Below are positions 1-8,325 of a stretch of 64,000 nt of DNA, one piece after another; positions within the stretch are counted from its first letter, which is position 1; each line of letters starts with the position of its first letter. The notes beneath the pieces are model-generated. The model was not told the DNA's origin. It made no database searches and worked only from the letters and a program-made list of their open reading frames with translations. Source of the stretch: Pusillibacter faecalis (lineage in GTDB: Bacteria; Bacillota; Clostridia; Oscillospirales; Oscillospiraceae). Made by a program: the position numbers and the translations under genes. The DNA lies in assembly GCF_018408705.1 (NCBI RefSeq), contig NZ_AP023421.1:372001-436000 (forward strand). Direction: 5' to 3'.

Positions 1-349
1 CGCAATCCGCTGCATATTCGAGAGGAATTTTCCCATCTTCCGTAATTTCAGAAATAACTCGAATTTCCAAACGGTCAATGAAAGTAGTAGTTATGTCTTT
101 TATGATTTCATTCGCTGGGCGATTTTCCTTCTTTTGTAGCAATTCAATCACATTGCTAACAATTGAATAAAAATCGTCGAACTCTTCACTAGCAGGAATC
201 GCTATGGTTTTCGGAGAGTTATTTCTGCTCGTATAAACCATCATATTGTGATTGGCAAAATCATAATTTCTTGTCCAACCATTAAGTTGTAAATATCTAT
301 CCATAGAGGCTGCCGTTATGTTATAAATGCCGTATATATAACTTTTCAT
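1..349 (-). CDS. Partial unknown protein coupled to DUF4365 gene
   Basis: An open frame of 116 codons starts at the ATG at 349-347 and runs off the left end of the window, so the C-terminus is missing. The start overlaps the stop of the DUF4365 gene in an ATGA arrangement, implying translational coupling and a joint role. The visible N-terminus begins MKSYIYGIYNITAASMDRY and is rich in Asn, Ile and Asp. I see no signal peptide, membrane segment or recognised motif. The DNA is clearly more AT-rich than the rest of the window, as in its partner, which suggests both were acquired together. Function unknown. Confidence 0.6.
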   Translation of the reverse strand, partial: MKSYIYGIYNITAASMDRYLQLNGWTRNYDFANHNMMVYTSRNNSPKTIAIPASEEFDDFYSIVSNVIELLQKKENRPANEIIKDITTTFIDRLEIRVISEITEDGKIPLEYAADC

Positions 350-855
350 AACGCTACACCCTCTTTCACTCTTTGCATCAATTGTACAAGAACCTCTGGC
401 GTCAACTGCTGATCTAATGGAATATCAATTACTACTCGTTCTTTATTTTCGACTTCTGGGTGACCTTTTAATGAACACCACCATGCACATCTACGCAATA
501 AAGTTTCTTCATTATTAACAGTCAACCACATATCTTTTTCTCGAGGCATTGAGTAGACAATTAAAATTCGTGGCGTTCCCACTCGAGTTTTGATCAGTTT
601 ATGATAATTTTTGACTTCCAAACTATACTTTATGACTCCATTTTTAGGAGATGCATTAATGGTAGCTTTTAATTGAAAGTCAATTCCAAAACCTGTTTCT
701 CCATATTCTTTGGTCGCTGCATCATATTCAATGTCCTTAAATGTGCCATCAAAGCCATAATCCAGTGACGAATTTGCCACTGTCATGCCTACGCGAGCAG
801 CAAGCGCATTCACGTACGCTTTACTGATGAGTTCTTTTGTATGCGCCTCCGTCAC
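346..855 (-). CDS. DUF4365 domain protein, possible PD-(D/E)XK nuclease fold
   Basis: This 169-residue protein resembles the DUF4365 family. Residues DYGFDG near position 32 followed by FQLKA near position 60 give the spacing of an Asp...QxK active site, a variant of the PD-(D/E)XK nuclease core seen in Mrr-like enzymes; this is a motif reading, not a demonstrated activity. A GTG start at 855-853 follows a GGCGGTGA ribosome site, and a TATAAT box with an upstream TTGTGC lies 5' of it. The gene is AT-rich relative to the window and overlaps the next gene by four bases. Such pairs often sit in defence or mobile islands, but that role is inferred. Confidence 0.65.
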   Translation of the reverse strand: MTEAHTKELISKAYVNALAARVGMTVANSSLDYGFDGTFKDIEYDAATKEYGETGFGIDFQLKATINASPKNGVIKYSLEVKNYHKLIKTRVGTPRILIVYSMPREKDMWLTVNNEETLLRRCAWWCSLKGHPEVENKERVVIDIPLDQQLTPEVLVQLMQRVKEGVAL

Positions 856-875
856 AAAATCACCGCCTTTCCAAC

Positions 876-904
876 ATTATACTATATCTACAAGATACGC
901 ACAA
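876..904 (-). promoter_or_regulatory. Promoter of the DUF4365 gene pair
   Basis: On the minus strand TTGTGC (899-904) and a perfect TATAAT (876-881) are separated by 17 bases, 21 bases upstream of the GTG start. Confidence 0.5.
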
Positions 905-965
905 CAAAATATGACATACTTTGAGAAAAATGTGTCCCCATTCCTAAGTAAATCAGTCCAATAAA

Positions 966-1001
966 AATAGGCGCATCACATATCATTGTGATGCGCCTAT
1001 T
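966..1001 (-). terminator. Rho-independent terminator of the 1109-1843 gene
   Basis: A perfect 15-bp stem with a 6-base loop is followed on the minus strand by TTTTATT. It ends transcription coming from the surface-polysaccharide genes and insulates the AT-rich pair to the left. Confidence 0.8.
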
Positions 1002-1108
1002 AGCACCTGATTGTCAGCCGTTAAGTTTAATTCATTTTTGATACTTCCTTATCGGTATTCACCAAAGCTTCACCCCTGTTTTCTATTTGAAACTTGGAAG
1101 GCATCCCA

Positions 1109-1843
1109 TCACCACAAAAATGTTCCGTCCGGCAATGTGAACTCCGCCGCCGTAGGCTCTGTCTGATCCACAGTCAACGACAGCATCCGGTAAACTGTCT
1201 CGTCCCCCAGCAGCTTTTCCGCCGCCACCAGCAGCCCACTATCCACGCCGATCCAGTATCGCAGGGTATACTCCCCTGTCTGGGCCTCCGCATAAATACA
1301 AGCCACATTGGAGATGGTGCGGTAATCCGCAGCAATAATTGATTCTACATCCAGACTCAAGATATCTTCGTATGTGGGAATGGGAAGCTCATGATCCGCA
1401 GTGATGTCCCCCACGGGGCTGGTGTAAACCGCCGCCTCATTGTTATACCAAATATAGACATCCTCCGGGCCTGTAATCGTATGGCGCACCCGACCGTCCG
1501 GCATCGTACGGTCTGTCCGGGTCCAAGGACCGCTGACCGCCATTGCGATCTCATAAGAGCTGCTGCCGCCGGACCAAAACTGCTCCACCGTTACGGTCCG
1601 GCGATATGCCTCCGGCCGCGCCAGGGTTTCCACCGCGGCCTGCACCGTGGAGGGCGATACCTCCACCACAGCCAAGGCGCCATCAGGAGTCGGAATCTCC
1701 CCGGTCTGCCCGGATGTGGTGCTGGTATCCGGAAGAACCATACCATCCGGACCGTGCAGTGTGTCCATCAGCATCATCACCAGCACCAATACTGTCAGCA
1801 CAACAAAGACCCAGGTGATCCAGCTGAGCTTCCGCCTGTCCAC
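1109..1843 (-). CDS. Membrane-anchored extracytoplasmic protein, unknown function
   Basis: The protein of about 244 residues has a short basic N-terminus, one hydrophobic helix (roughly residues 10-30) and a predicted extracellular domain with acidic and threonine-rich stretches. The beta-rich domain recalls LolA/RseB-like lipoprotein-carrier folds, but I cannot assign it. I prefer the GTG at 1843 to the ATG two codons upstream because AAAGGAG lies 8 bases from the GTG and only 2 from the ATG. It begins about 27 bases after the epimerase stop and is followed by a terminator, so it is the last gene of the mnaA operon. Confidence 0.7.
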   Translation of the reverse strand: MDRRKLSWITWVFVVLTVLVLVMMLMDTLHGPDGMVLPDTSTTSGQTGEIPTPDGALAVVEVSPSTVQAAVETLARPEAYRRTVTVEQFWSGGSSSYEIAMAVSGPWTRTDRTMPDGRVRHTITGPEDVYIWYNNEAAVYTSPVGDITADHELPIPTYEDILSLDVESIIAADYRTISNVACIYAEAQTGEYTLRYWIGVDSGLLVAAEKLLGDETVYRMLSLTVDQTEPTAAEFTLPDGTFLW

Positions 1844-1870
1844 ACCCATCTCTCCTTTCCCGGATGGCGG

Positions 1871-3016
1871 TTATCCCTGATAATCCGCAGGCCGTTCTCC
1901 CCGCTGGAAATGCCACAAAACCGCATCCGCAATCCGCCGGCAGGCCTGACCGTCTCCATAGGGATTCACTGCATGGGCCATGGCCGCATAGGCGTTCCGG
2001 TCCTGAATCAGCCGCTGTGCCATGGTCACAATATCATCCTGTACCACGCCAGCCAGTTTCACAGTACCAGCCTCCACAGCCTCTGGGCGCTCTGTCTCCC
2101 GCCGCAGCACCAAAACAGGCTTTCCTAAAGCCGGAGCCTCCTCCTGCAGCCCGCCGGAGTCTGTCAGCACCAGGTAGCACCGGGCCATAAGGTTATGCAT
2201 CTCGTCGGCAGGCAGCGGATCGATCAGGTGCACCCTGGGAGCTCCCCGGAGGTAGCGATCCACCGCCTCCCGCACCACCGGGCTGAGGTGGACTGGGTAT
2301 ACCAGCTCCACATCCCGGTTCTCCTCGGCCAGCTGCCGCAAAGCCAGCATAATATTGCGCATAGGCTCTCCATAATTTTCCCGACGGTGGCATGTCACCA
2401 AAAGAATTTTTTTCTCGCTGTAAGGCAAATGGTTCAGCTCATCTGTTGAGAAGCGGTAGTCCTCCCGGACGGTGGTTTTCAGCGCGTCAATCACCGTGTT
2501 GCCGGTTACGAAAATACTGCCCGTGACCCCCTCCCGCAGGAGGTTTCCTCTGTTATTGGCCGTGGGGCAAAAATGCAGGTCCGCCAAAGAGGATACCAGC
2601 TTCCGGTTCATTTCTTCAGGAAAGGGAGAATACTTGTCATAGGTTCGAAGCCCGGCCTCCACGTGCCCGATGGGCACCTGATGGTAAAAAGCAGACAAAG
2701 CGCCGGCAAAGGTGGTAGAGGTATCTCCATGCACCAGAATCATGTCAGGCTTCAGTGTGTCAATCGCCTCATCCATACCGGTGAGGCACTTGCTGGTGAT
2801 GGTAGAAAGGGTCTGTCTGGGTGTCATGATGTCGAGATCCCAGTCCGGTTTTAAAGAAAAAACCTCCAGGACACTGTCCAGCATCTGACGGTGCTGAGCG
2901 GTGACACAGCAAAGGCTCTCTACGCCCTCCCGCGCGGCCAGTTCCCGTACCAGGGGGCACATTTTGATAGCCTCCGGCCGGGTGCCAAAGACACTCATGA
3001 TACGAAGCTTGTCCAT
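1871..3016 (-). CDS. mnaA: UDP-N-acetylglucosamine 2-epimerase (non-hydrolysing)
   Basis: This 381-residue enzyme interconverts UDP-GlcNAc and UDP-ManNAc in the cytoplasm, supplying ManNAc for wall teichoic acid-type or secondary wall polysaccharide. The N-terminal GTRPEAIK signature (residues 11-18), the GDTSTTFAGALSA block, the HVEAGLRT motif and the C-terminal SGGLQEEAP / RRETERPEA nucleotide-binding segment are intact, and the length is typical. It follows the TagO/WecA-like gene with no gap, so the two are co-transcribed and probably act in the same pathway. The alternative symbol is wecB. Confidence 0.93.
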   Translation of the reverse strand: MDKLRIMSVFGTRPEAIKMCPLVRELAAREGVESLCCVTAQHRQMLDSVLEVFSLKPDWDLDIMTPRQTLSTITSKCLTGMDEAIDTLKPDMILVHGDTSTTFAGALSAFYHQVPIGHVEAGLRTYDKYSPFPEEMNRKLVSSLADLHFCPTANNRGNLLREGVTGSIFVTGNTVIDALKTTVREDYRFSTDELNHLPYSEKKILLVTCHRRENYGEPMRNIMLALRQLAEENRDVELVYPVHLSPVVREAVDRYLRGAPRVHLIDPLPADEMHNLMARCYLVLTDSGGLQEEAPALGKPVLVLRRETERPEAVEAGTVKLAGVVQDDIVTMAQRLIQDRNAYAAMAHAVNPYGDGQACRRIADAVLWHFQRGERPADYQG

Positions 3017-4171
3017 TTACGTCTCCTCTTCCTTCTCTACGGTGCCTGCTTGCTCCCCGTCTTCCTTTGGTTCTGCTTCTCCGGAGTGGGGGCGCAGCTC
3101 CTCCAGCTCCTCCCTCAGCTCCTCCTTGACCTCTTTGGGGAACACAACCCGGGCGGCTACTACTGCTACAATGCATAGCGCGGCGAAGAAGAGCATAGCC
3201 TTCTGCTCGCCGCTGGTAGTCAGCACCACAGCGGAGAGGCCCAGAATTGCAGAGATCACATACAACGTCGCCACGGCCTGCTTCTGATTCAATCCCATAT
3301 CGATCAGCCTGTGATGAATATGGCTGCGGTCTGCGTGCATGGGGCTTTGTCCATGAGCAATGCGGCGGATAAAGGCAAAGGCGGTATCAAAGATCGGCAG
3401 TCCCAGAATCAGAAACGGCACTACGAAGGAGATCACCGCGTAGTACTTAAATAAGCCCTGAATTGACATGGTGGCCAGAATATAGCCCAAAAAGGTCGCT
3501 CCGGTATCACCCATGAACATCTTAGCCGGGTTCAGGTTGTATGGCATGAACCCCACGCACGCACCTACTAAAGCCGCCATGACCGTGGCCACCTGAAGCT
3601 CTGAGGCAATCAGAGCGATCAGCAGCATGGTGGTGGCGGAGATGGCGGAGACTCCGTTGGCAAGACCGTCCAGTCCGTCGATCAAATTCACCGAGTTGGT
3701 GATGGCTACAATCCAGAGCACTGTAAACGGGATGGAGAGGCCGTCCAGCACCCAGTAGGCGTTACTGGAGAAAATGTTGGGATTGGAAAAGGCCAGAATC
3801 CGGACCCCGCTCAGCGCAGGAATCAGCGCCGCCACAATCTGCACCACAAATTTCAGCATCGCAGGCAGGGCCATAATGTCGTCCACCACGCCCAGCACCA
3901 CAATGACCACCGCGCCCAGCAGGATGCTCCGCATCTCCGGCGTGATGGGGACAAAGATGAAAATGCTCACCATGAAGCCGATGAAGATGGCCAGCCCCCC
4001 CAGCCGCGGGACGGGGACTTTATGCATACGCCTGTCGTCCTTGGGCACGTCAATGGCGCCCACCTTATAGGCAAACGTCTTGACTACCGGCGTCATCAAA
4101 AAGCTGACAATCAGTGCAACGGCCAGAGCCAGAACAATATAGACAATGAGCTGCGACTCAAAGGATATCAT
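3017..4171 (-). CDS. tagO: Undecaprenyl-phosphate GlcNAc-1-phosphate transferase
   Basis: This 384-residue polytopic protein belongs to the MraY/WecA/TagO family and should transfer GlcNAc-1-P from UDP-GlcNAc to undecaprenyl phosphate, the first membrane step of wall polysaccharide assembly. Family signatures are present: RRMHKVPVPRLGG near residue 47, VDDIMALP, NLIDGLDGLANG, GDTGATFLG and the cytoplasmic HADRSHIHHRL loop characteristic of the WecA/TagO branch rather than MraY. About eleven membrane segments are predicted. A charged Glu-rich tail of about 40 residues follows the last helix. The next gene is the matching epimerase. The SLH proteins in this window would need such a wall polymer for anchoring (inference). 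Confidence 0.92.
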   Translation of the reverse strand: MISFESQLIVYIVLALAVALIVSFLMTPVVKTFAYKVGAIDVPKDDRRMHKVPVPRLGGLAIFIGFMVSIFIFVPITPEMRSILLGAVVIVVLGVVDDIMALPAMLKFVVQIVAALIPALSGVRILAFSNPNIFSSNAYWVLDGLSIPFTVLWIVAITNSVNLIDGLDGLANGVSAISATTMLLIALIASELQVATVMAALVGACVGFMPYNLNPAKMFMGDTGATFLGYILATMSIQGLFKYYAVISFVVPFLILGLPIFDTAFAFIRRIAHGQSPMHADRSHIHHRLIDMGLNQKQAVATLYVISAILGLSAVVLTTSGEQKAMLFFAALCIVAVVAARVVFPKEVKEELREELEELRPHSGEAEPKEDGEQAGTVEKEEET

Positions 4172-4180
4172 ACTGCCACC

Positions 4181-5182
4181 TCAGCGGGCCAAAAAGCCCA
4201 CTTTTTTGTAGACCTTGGCAACGGTCCGGTCTGCCACTCTGGCGGCCTTTTCCGCACCACCACGGTATACCTGCTCCAGGTACACCCGGTCTGCCAGCAG
4301 GCGCTCCGTCTCTTCCCGAATGGGCCGCAGCAGCTCCACAACCGCCTCGCCTACGGCAGTCTTAAAGGCCCCGTATCCCTGACCATCAAACTCCCGCTCA
4401 ATCTCCGCGAAATCTCGGCCGGAGGCCACAGAGTAAATCTGCATCAGATTGGACACGCCGGGCTTCGCGGCCGGGTCATAGCGCACGACGGCTTCAGAGT
4501 CCGTGACGGCCTTTTTGAACTTGCGCATGATGTCCTCCGGTTTTTCTAGCATATATACACAGCCGTTTTGGTCCTTATCGGACTTGGACATCTTGTTTTC
4601 CGGAGAGGTCAGACTCATGATCCTGGCCCCCACCTTGGGAATATACGGCTCCGGAATCTTGAAGACCTCGCCATAGATACCGTTGAAGCGGTTGGCGATA
4701 TCCCGGCAGATCTCCACGTGCTGCTTCTGGTCTCCGCCCACCGGCACCAAGTCCGCCTGGTAGAGCAGGATGTCCGCTGCCATCAGAGCCGGATAGGTGA
4801 AAAGGCCGGCGTTGATGTTGTCCGCGTTTTTGGCGGACTTGTCCTTGAACTGTGTCATGCGGGAGAGTTCCCCGAACATGGTGTAGCAGTCCAGCACCCA
4901 GCCAAGCTGGGCGTGGGCCGGCACATGGGACTGGACAAAGAGGACGTTGCGCTCCGGGTCCAGACCGCTTGCGATATAGGCCGCAACCTGAGTCAATGTG
5001 TGACGGCGCAGGTCCGCCGGCACCTGACGCACCGTGATGGTGTGCATATCCGCCAGCATGTAATAGCAGTCATATTCGTCGGCCAGCGCCGCCCAGTTGC
5101 GGATAGCCCCCAGATAGGACCCCAGCGTGAGATCGCCGGAGGGCTGAATGCCGCTTAAAATCCGCTTCTTCTGATCTTCCAT
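4181..5182 (-). CDS. trpS: Tryptophan-tRNA ligase
   Basis: Class I aminoacyl-tRNA synthetase of about 333 residues that charges tRNA-Trp. The ATP-binding signature is the clostridial PSGDLTLGSYLGA variant of HIGH, and the KMSKSDKDQNG loop is intact. Length is normal. An in-frame TTG five codons upstream exists, but GAGGTG lies directly before the ATG at 5182, so I take that ATG. It sits between wall-polysaccharide genes in the same direction, 9 bases before tagO, so it may be co-transcribed with them without a functional link. I did not find a convincing T-box leader. Confidence 0.93.
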   Translation of the reverse strand: MEDQKKRILSGIQPSGDLTLGSYLGAIRNWAALADEYDCYYMLADMHTITVRQVPADLRRHTLTQVAAYIASGLDPERNVLFVQSHVPAHAQLGWVLDCYTMFGELSRMTQFKDKSAKNADNINAGLFTYPALMAADILLYQADLVPVGGDQKQHVEICRDIANRFNGIYGEVFKIPEPYIPKVGARIMSLTSPENKMSKSDKDQNGCVYMLEKPEDIMRKFKKAVTDSEAVVRYDPAAKPGVSNLMQIYSVASGRDFAEIEREFDGQGYGAFKTAVGEAVVELLRPIREETERLLADRVYLEQVYRGGAEKAARVADRTVAKVYKKVGFLAR

Positions 5183-5296
5183 AGATTCGCACCTCAAGAT
5201 TCCCCGCCGCCGGACGCTGCCGGGGCGGTTGAAATAGTCATCCCGGGAATTGGCCGGATTGTTTGATTATACCAGATTTCGCCGGAAAGTGCAACG

Positions 5297-5701
5297 TCAC
5301 TTCCGAAAGGCGAAAAAACGCTGGCCCAGATAGTTCAATGCCGTGTACAGGCACATGCCCACCAGCATGGCCGCGTTCTCCTGAAGCCACAGACTCCGCC
5401 CCGCCAGCAGCTGCAGCACCAGGGGCTTTGCAAGGCCGTAGGCCAACAGCCAGCACGCCGCCACATTGACGGCGAAGCGCACCGCCTGCCCCCAGGACCA
5501 CTCCCTTTTCCGGAACGTAAAATACTTGTTGAGGAAAAAGCTCACGATACCACCCAGCAGATAATTCGCCGCTGAGGACAGCCAGTAGGACCAGTGAGCC
5601 AGGTTGTAGAGCAGGAACATGGCCCCGCAGCCAACCAGCGTGTTGATGACGCCCACCAGCAAAAACCGGGGCACCGTACCGTCAATCCATTTTTTCGCCA
5701 T
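5297..5701 (-). CDS. GtrA family membrane protein
   Basis: The 134-residue protein has four predicted membrane helices and the GtrA pattern FLLVGVINTLVGCGAMF plus NYLLGG(I)VSFFLNKYFTFRKR. GtrA proteins are thought to help flip undecaprenyl-linked sugars to the outer face of the membrane. The start overlaps the end of the upstream GT2 glycosyltransferase gene by 20 bases, indicating translational coupling. With the GtrII-like gene it forms a complete three-part glucosylation-type set, as in O-antigen modification, here presumably modifying a Gram-positive wall polymer or glycolipid. Confidence 0.85.
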   Translation of the reverse strand: MAKKWIDGTVPRFLLVGVINTLVGCGAMFLLYNLAHWSYWLSSAANYLLGGIVSFFLNKYFTFRKREWSWGQAVRFAVNVAACWLLAYGLAKPLVLQLLAGRSLWLQENAAMLVGMCLYTALNYLGQRFFAFRK

Positions 5702-6638
5702 GGCTCCTCTCCTCGTCCGTCTCCGCCAAAATATAGATCGGGCGGTGCTTCGTCTCCAGATAAGTCTTTGCCAGATACTGGCCTAAAATTCCCATACAGA
5801 AAAGCTGGATGCCGCCCATAAACATCACCATGCAGGCAAGAGACGGCCACCCGCCCACAGGGTCGCCAAAGAGCAGCGTCTTGATGATGATATAGAGCAC
5901 CATCAAAAAGGAAACGACACACAACACCAGCCCCAGCACGGAAGCCAGCGCCAGTGGCACGGTGGAAAAGCCCACAATTCCCTGGAGGGAGTAGAGCAGT
6001 AACTTCCAGAAGGACCACTTGGTCTCGCCGGCCACCCGCTCCACATTCTCATAGGGCAGCCACTTGGTGCGAAATCCCACCCAGCCGAAAATCCCCTTGG
6101 AAAAGCGGTTGTACTCCCCCATGGACAAAATCGCGTCCACCATCCGCCGCTTCATCATGCGGAAATCACAGGCTCCATCCACAATCTCCGTATCGGAAAT
6201 CCGGTTGATCAGCCGGTAAAAGCACCGGGCGAAAAAGCTGCGCACTGGCGGCTCGCCCTTCCGGCTCTCCCGCCGGGCGGCCACGCAGTCATATTCCTCC
6301 GACTGCAATCCCTCATACATCTCTTTGAGCATGGCCGGCGGGTGTTGTAAATCCGCGTCCATGATGGCTACATACTCCCCCCGCGCATGCTGCAAGCCGG
6401 CGTACATGGCCGCCTCCTTTCCAAAATTTCTGGAAAAGGAGAGATAGCGCACCCCGTCCCCGGCAAAGCTCCGCAGCACCTCCAGCGTACGATCCTTTGA
6501 GCCGTCGTCTACAAACAGCAGCTCAAAAGTACAGCCATAGGCCGCGGAGAGCTCTGCCTCTGTTCTGCGGATCTCCCGCATGAAGTAGGGCAGCGCCTCC
6601 TCCTCATTATAACATGGTACGATAATGGAGACCATCAT
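5682..6638 (-). CDS. GtrB-like family 2 glycosyltransferase
   Basis: The 318-residue protein has a cytosolic GT2 domain (SIIVPCYNEEEALPYFM at the N-terminus, DDGSKDRTLE, and MDADLQHPP as the metal-binding DxD region) followed by two C-terminal membrane helices. This is the DPM1/GtrB architecture, in which a sugar is moved from a nucleotide donor to undecaprenyl phosphate. It lies between the GtrII-like gene (26 bases upstream) and the overlapping GtrA gene. Donor sugar and final acceptor cannot be read from the sequence. Confidence 0.88.
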   Translation of the reverse strand: MMVSIIVPCYNEEEALPYFMREIRRTEAELSAAYGCTFELLFVDDGSKDRTLEVLRSFAGDGVRYLSFSRNFGKEAAMYAGLQHARGEYVAIMDADLQHPPAMLKEMYEGLQSEEYDCVAARRESRKGEPPVRSFFARCFYRLINRISDTEIVDGACDFRMMKRRMVDAILSMGEYNRFSKGIFGWVGFRTKWLPYENVERVAGETKWSFWKLLLYSLQGIVGFSTVPLALASVLGLVLCVVSFLMVLYIIIKTLLFGDPVGGWPSLACMVMFMGGIQLFCMGILGQYLAKTYLETKHRPIYILAETDEERSHGEKMD

Positions 6639-6664
6639 CCCTCTTCACCTCTCTTTCTTTGGTA

Positions 6665-8182
6665 TCACGAGAGCTTCACCACCACGGTCCCATCCACCAT
6701 CGCGACGGCTCCCGCCGCCGGGAATGCCGGCATGTCCTGAACCTGTTCCAGCTGGGAGAAGTCCTTCTCCGTGTCCCACAGCAGCGGGGCGTTCAGGTAG
6801 TCAGTGAGATACCGCCCCAAGTTGTAAGTGGCGGCGTAGTCGCTCCAGAGTCCCACCGTGTGGTCCAGGTCCGCGAACTCGTCTCGGCCCCGGTTCAAAA
6901 GTTCGTTGTCATCCAGCCTGCCGGCAAAGGCCACCGGCGTCTCACCAGGCACATACCCTTCCGTCAGCTCAATCCGGTCCAGCACCCGGGCGGCCAGAAC
7001 CAGCGTGGCGTTTTTATCTAGGTCTTTCTTCATATAGACCTGGTTGGCGTATACGATATGCTGCCACAAAACAAGGCACAATAAAACCGCCGCCCCTTTG
7101 CGCCAGGGAGCCGTCCACCGCCGGCGCGCCGGAAGCTCCCAACAGGCCACCGGAAGCAGGTACAAAAGCTCTCCCCCATAGCTCATGAGCTGCGTGGCGC
7201 TTCCTGCCATCAGAATGTCAACCGCATTGAGCGCCGTGGGCAACAAGCAGACAAGGCCCGTCAAAAGTAGTTTATTGCTTAGCGCCATCTCCTGGTCCGC
7301 CAGCAGCGCGATCAGCCGCCAGCAAAGCCCCATCAACAACAATGCATGCAGGATCGGCACAAGGGGACCCAGGACCCCGCTGCTGTCAAAAAGGCCCCGC
7401 ACATAGGAGACGTTAGCCTCCTGCCAGAGGCCCAACAGTTCCCCCAGCCCGCCGCCGGAGAGCAGGGATTCCTCCACCCGGCGCTTTTCCACTCCGGCCG
7501 CGCCGCAGACGACACTCCACATCCCATAGTAGAGGAGGAAACCCGCTGCCAGCAGACCCAAGTACTTGAGGCCTGTCCGGAACACCTGGGCAGCCTGTTC
7601 TCCCACTGCCAGTTTTCTCAGGATTGCCAGCAGGCATAAAATTGCCGCCACAGTGAAATAAGGCTGATACACTGCCAGTGAGACGACCAGCGCACCTAGT
7701 CCTCCCAGCATCCACCAGCCTCCCCGGACAAAAAGCCAAGCGGCGGCAGCCGCCATCAGCAAGGCAAAGGCGTATTCATCCATACAGTACACATAAGTGG
7801 CGCCTGTCAGCGTCATTGCTGTGTTCGTACACAAGAGCCCGCAGGTCAGCACAATCCCACAGGCGGAGTGAATTCTTAGCAGGAGGACCACCAGCAGGGC
7901 TGCCAGAGACATCCACGCAAGAAACAGGATGCCGATCAGCCACGGCGCCGCCACATCCCCCTTGATGCTCTCATACAGGGGAATCACAAAGCGTCCAATC
8001 CCAATATAAAAAGAGCCGCTTCCGGTTGCATAGGTGAAATAGGAAACCGAGTCGTGGGAAAAAAACTCGTTGGAGAATAGAAAGCCATGAGCGGCAAAGG
8101 AAAAGGCCGCCGTGGCACACAGCGCCAACAGGGCCGTCCGTCTTGCCTCCTTCCAACAAAGGCTCTTTTCCACTCTCTCCAT
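6665..8182 (-). CDS. GtrII-type polytopic glycosyltransferase
   Basis: About 505 residues with roughly eleven to twelve hydrophobic helices and a large extracytoplasmic C-terminal region, matching the Glucos_trans_II/GtrII organisation. Such proteins transfer the sugar from undecaprenyl phosphate to a surface acceptor outside the membrane. An extended frame continues 47 codons upstream, but the ATG at 8182 has CAGGAG ten bases before it and follows a good promoter, so it is chosen. It is the first gene of the GtrII-GtrB-GtrA set. Acceptor specificity is unknown; these enzymes diverge strongly. Confidence 0.75.
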   Translation of the reverse strand: MERVEKSLCWKEARRTALLALCATAAFSFAAHGFLFSNEFFSHDSVSYFTYATGSGSFYIGIGRFVIPLYESIKGDVAAPWLIGILFLAWMSLAALLVVLLLRIHSACGIVLTCGLLCTNTAMTLTGATYVYCMDEYAFALLMAAAAAWLFVRGGWWMLGGLGALVVSLAVYQPYFTVAAILCLLAILRKLAVGEQAAQVFRTGLKYLGLLAAGFLLYYGMWSVVCGAAGVEKRRVEESLLSGGGLGELLGLWQEANVSYVRGLFDSSGVLGPLVPILHALLLMGLCWRLIALLADQEMALSNKLLLTGLVCLLPTALNAVDILMAGSATQLMSYGGELLYLLPVACWELPARRRWTAPWRKGAAVLLCLVLWQHIVYANQVYMKKDLDKNATLVLAARVLDRIELTEGYVPGETPVAFAGRLDDNELLNRGRDEFADLDHTVGLWSDYAATYNLGRYLTDYLNAPLLWDTEKDFSQLEQVQDMPAFPAAGAVAMVDGTVVVKLS

Positions 8183-8215
8183 ACCAGTTTCACTCCTGTC
8201 GTTTTTTCCAAAACA

Positions 8216-8244
8216 AGCATAGCATCCCAATTGGAATTTTTCAA
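8216..8244 (-). promoter_or_regulatory. Promoter of the gtr gene set
   Basis: On the minus strand TTGAAA (8239-8244) and TATGCT (8216-8221) are separated by exactly 17 bases, 33 bases before the chosen start of the GtrII gene. Confidence 0.65.
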
Positions 8245-8266
8245 CCCTGGAATCGTCTGCTCTCCC

Positions 8267-8295
8267 TTGACATTTCATGACCAAATGGGGATAAT
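8267..8295 (+). promoter_or_regulatory. Promoter of gltX-asnA
   Basis: TTGACA (8267-8272), a 17-base spacer and GATAAT (8290-8295) precede the gltX start by 30 bases; GGAGG at 8314-8318 is the ribosome site. Confidence 0.8.
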
Positions 8296-8325
8296 AAGAT
8301 GATATAAAAGCATGGAGGTACATTC

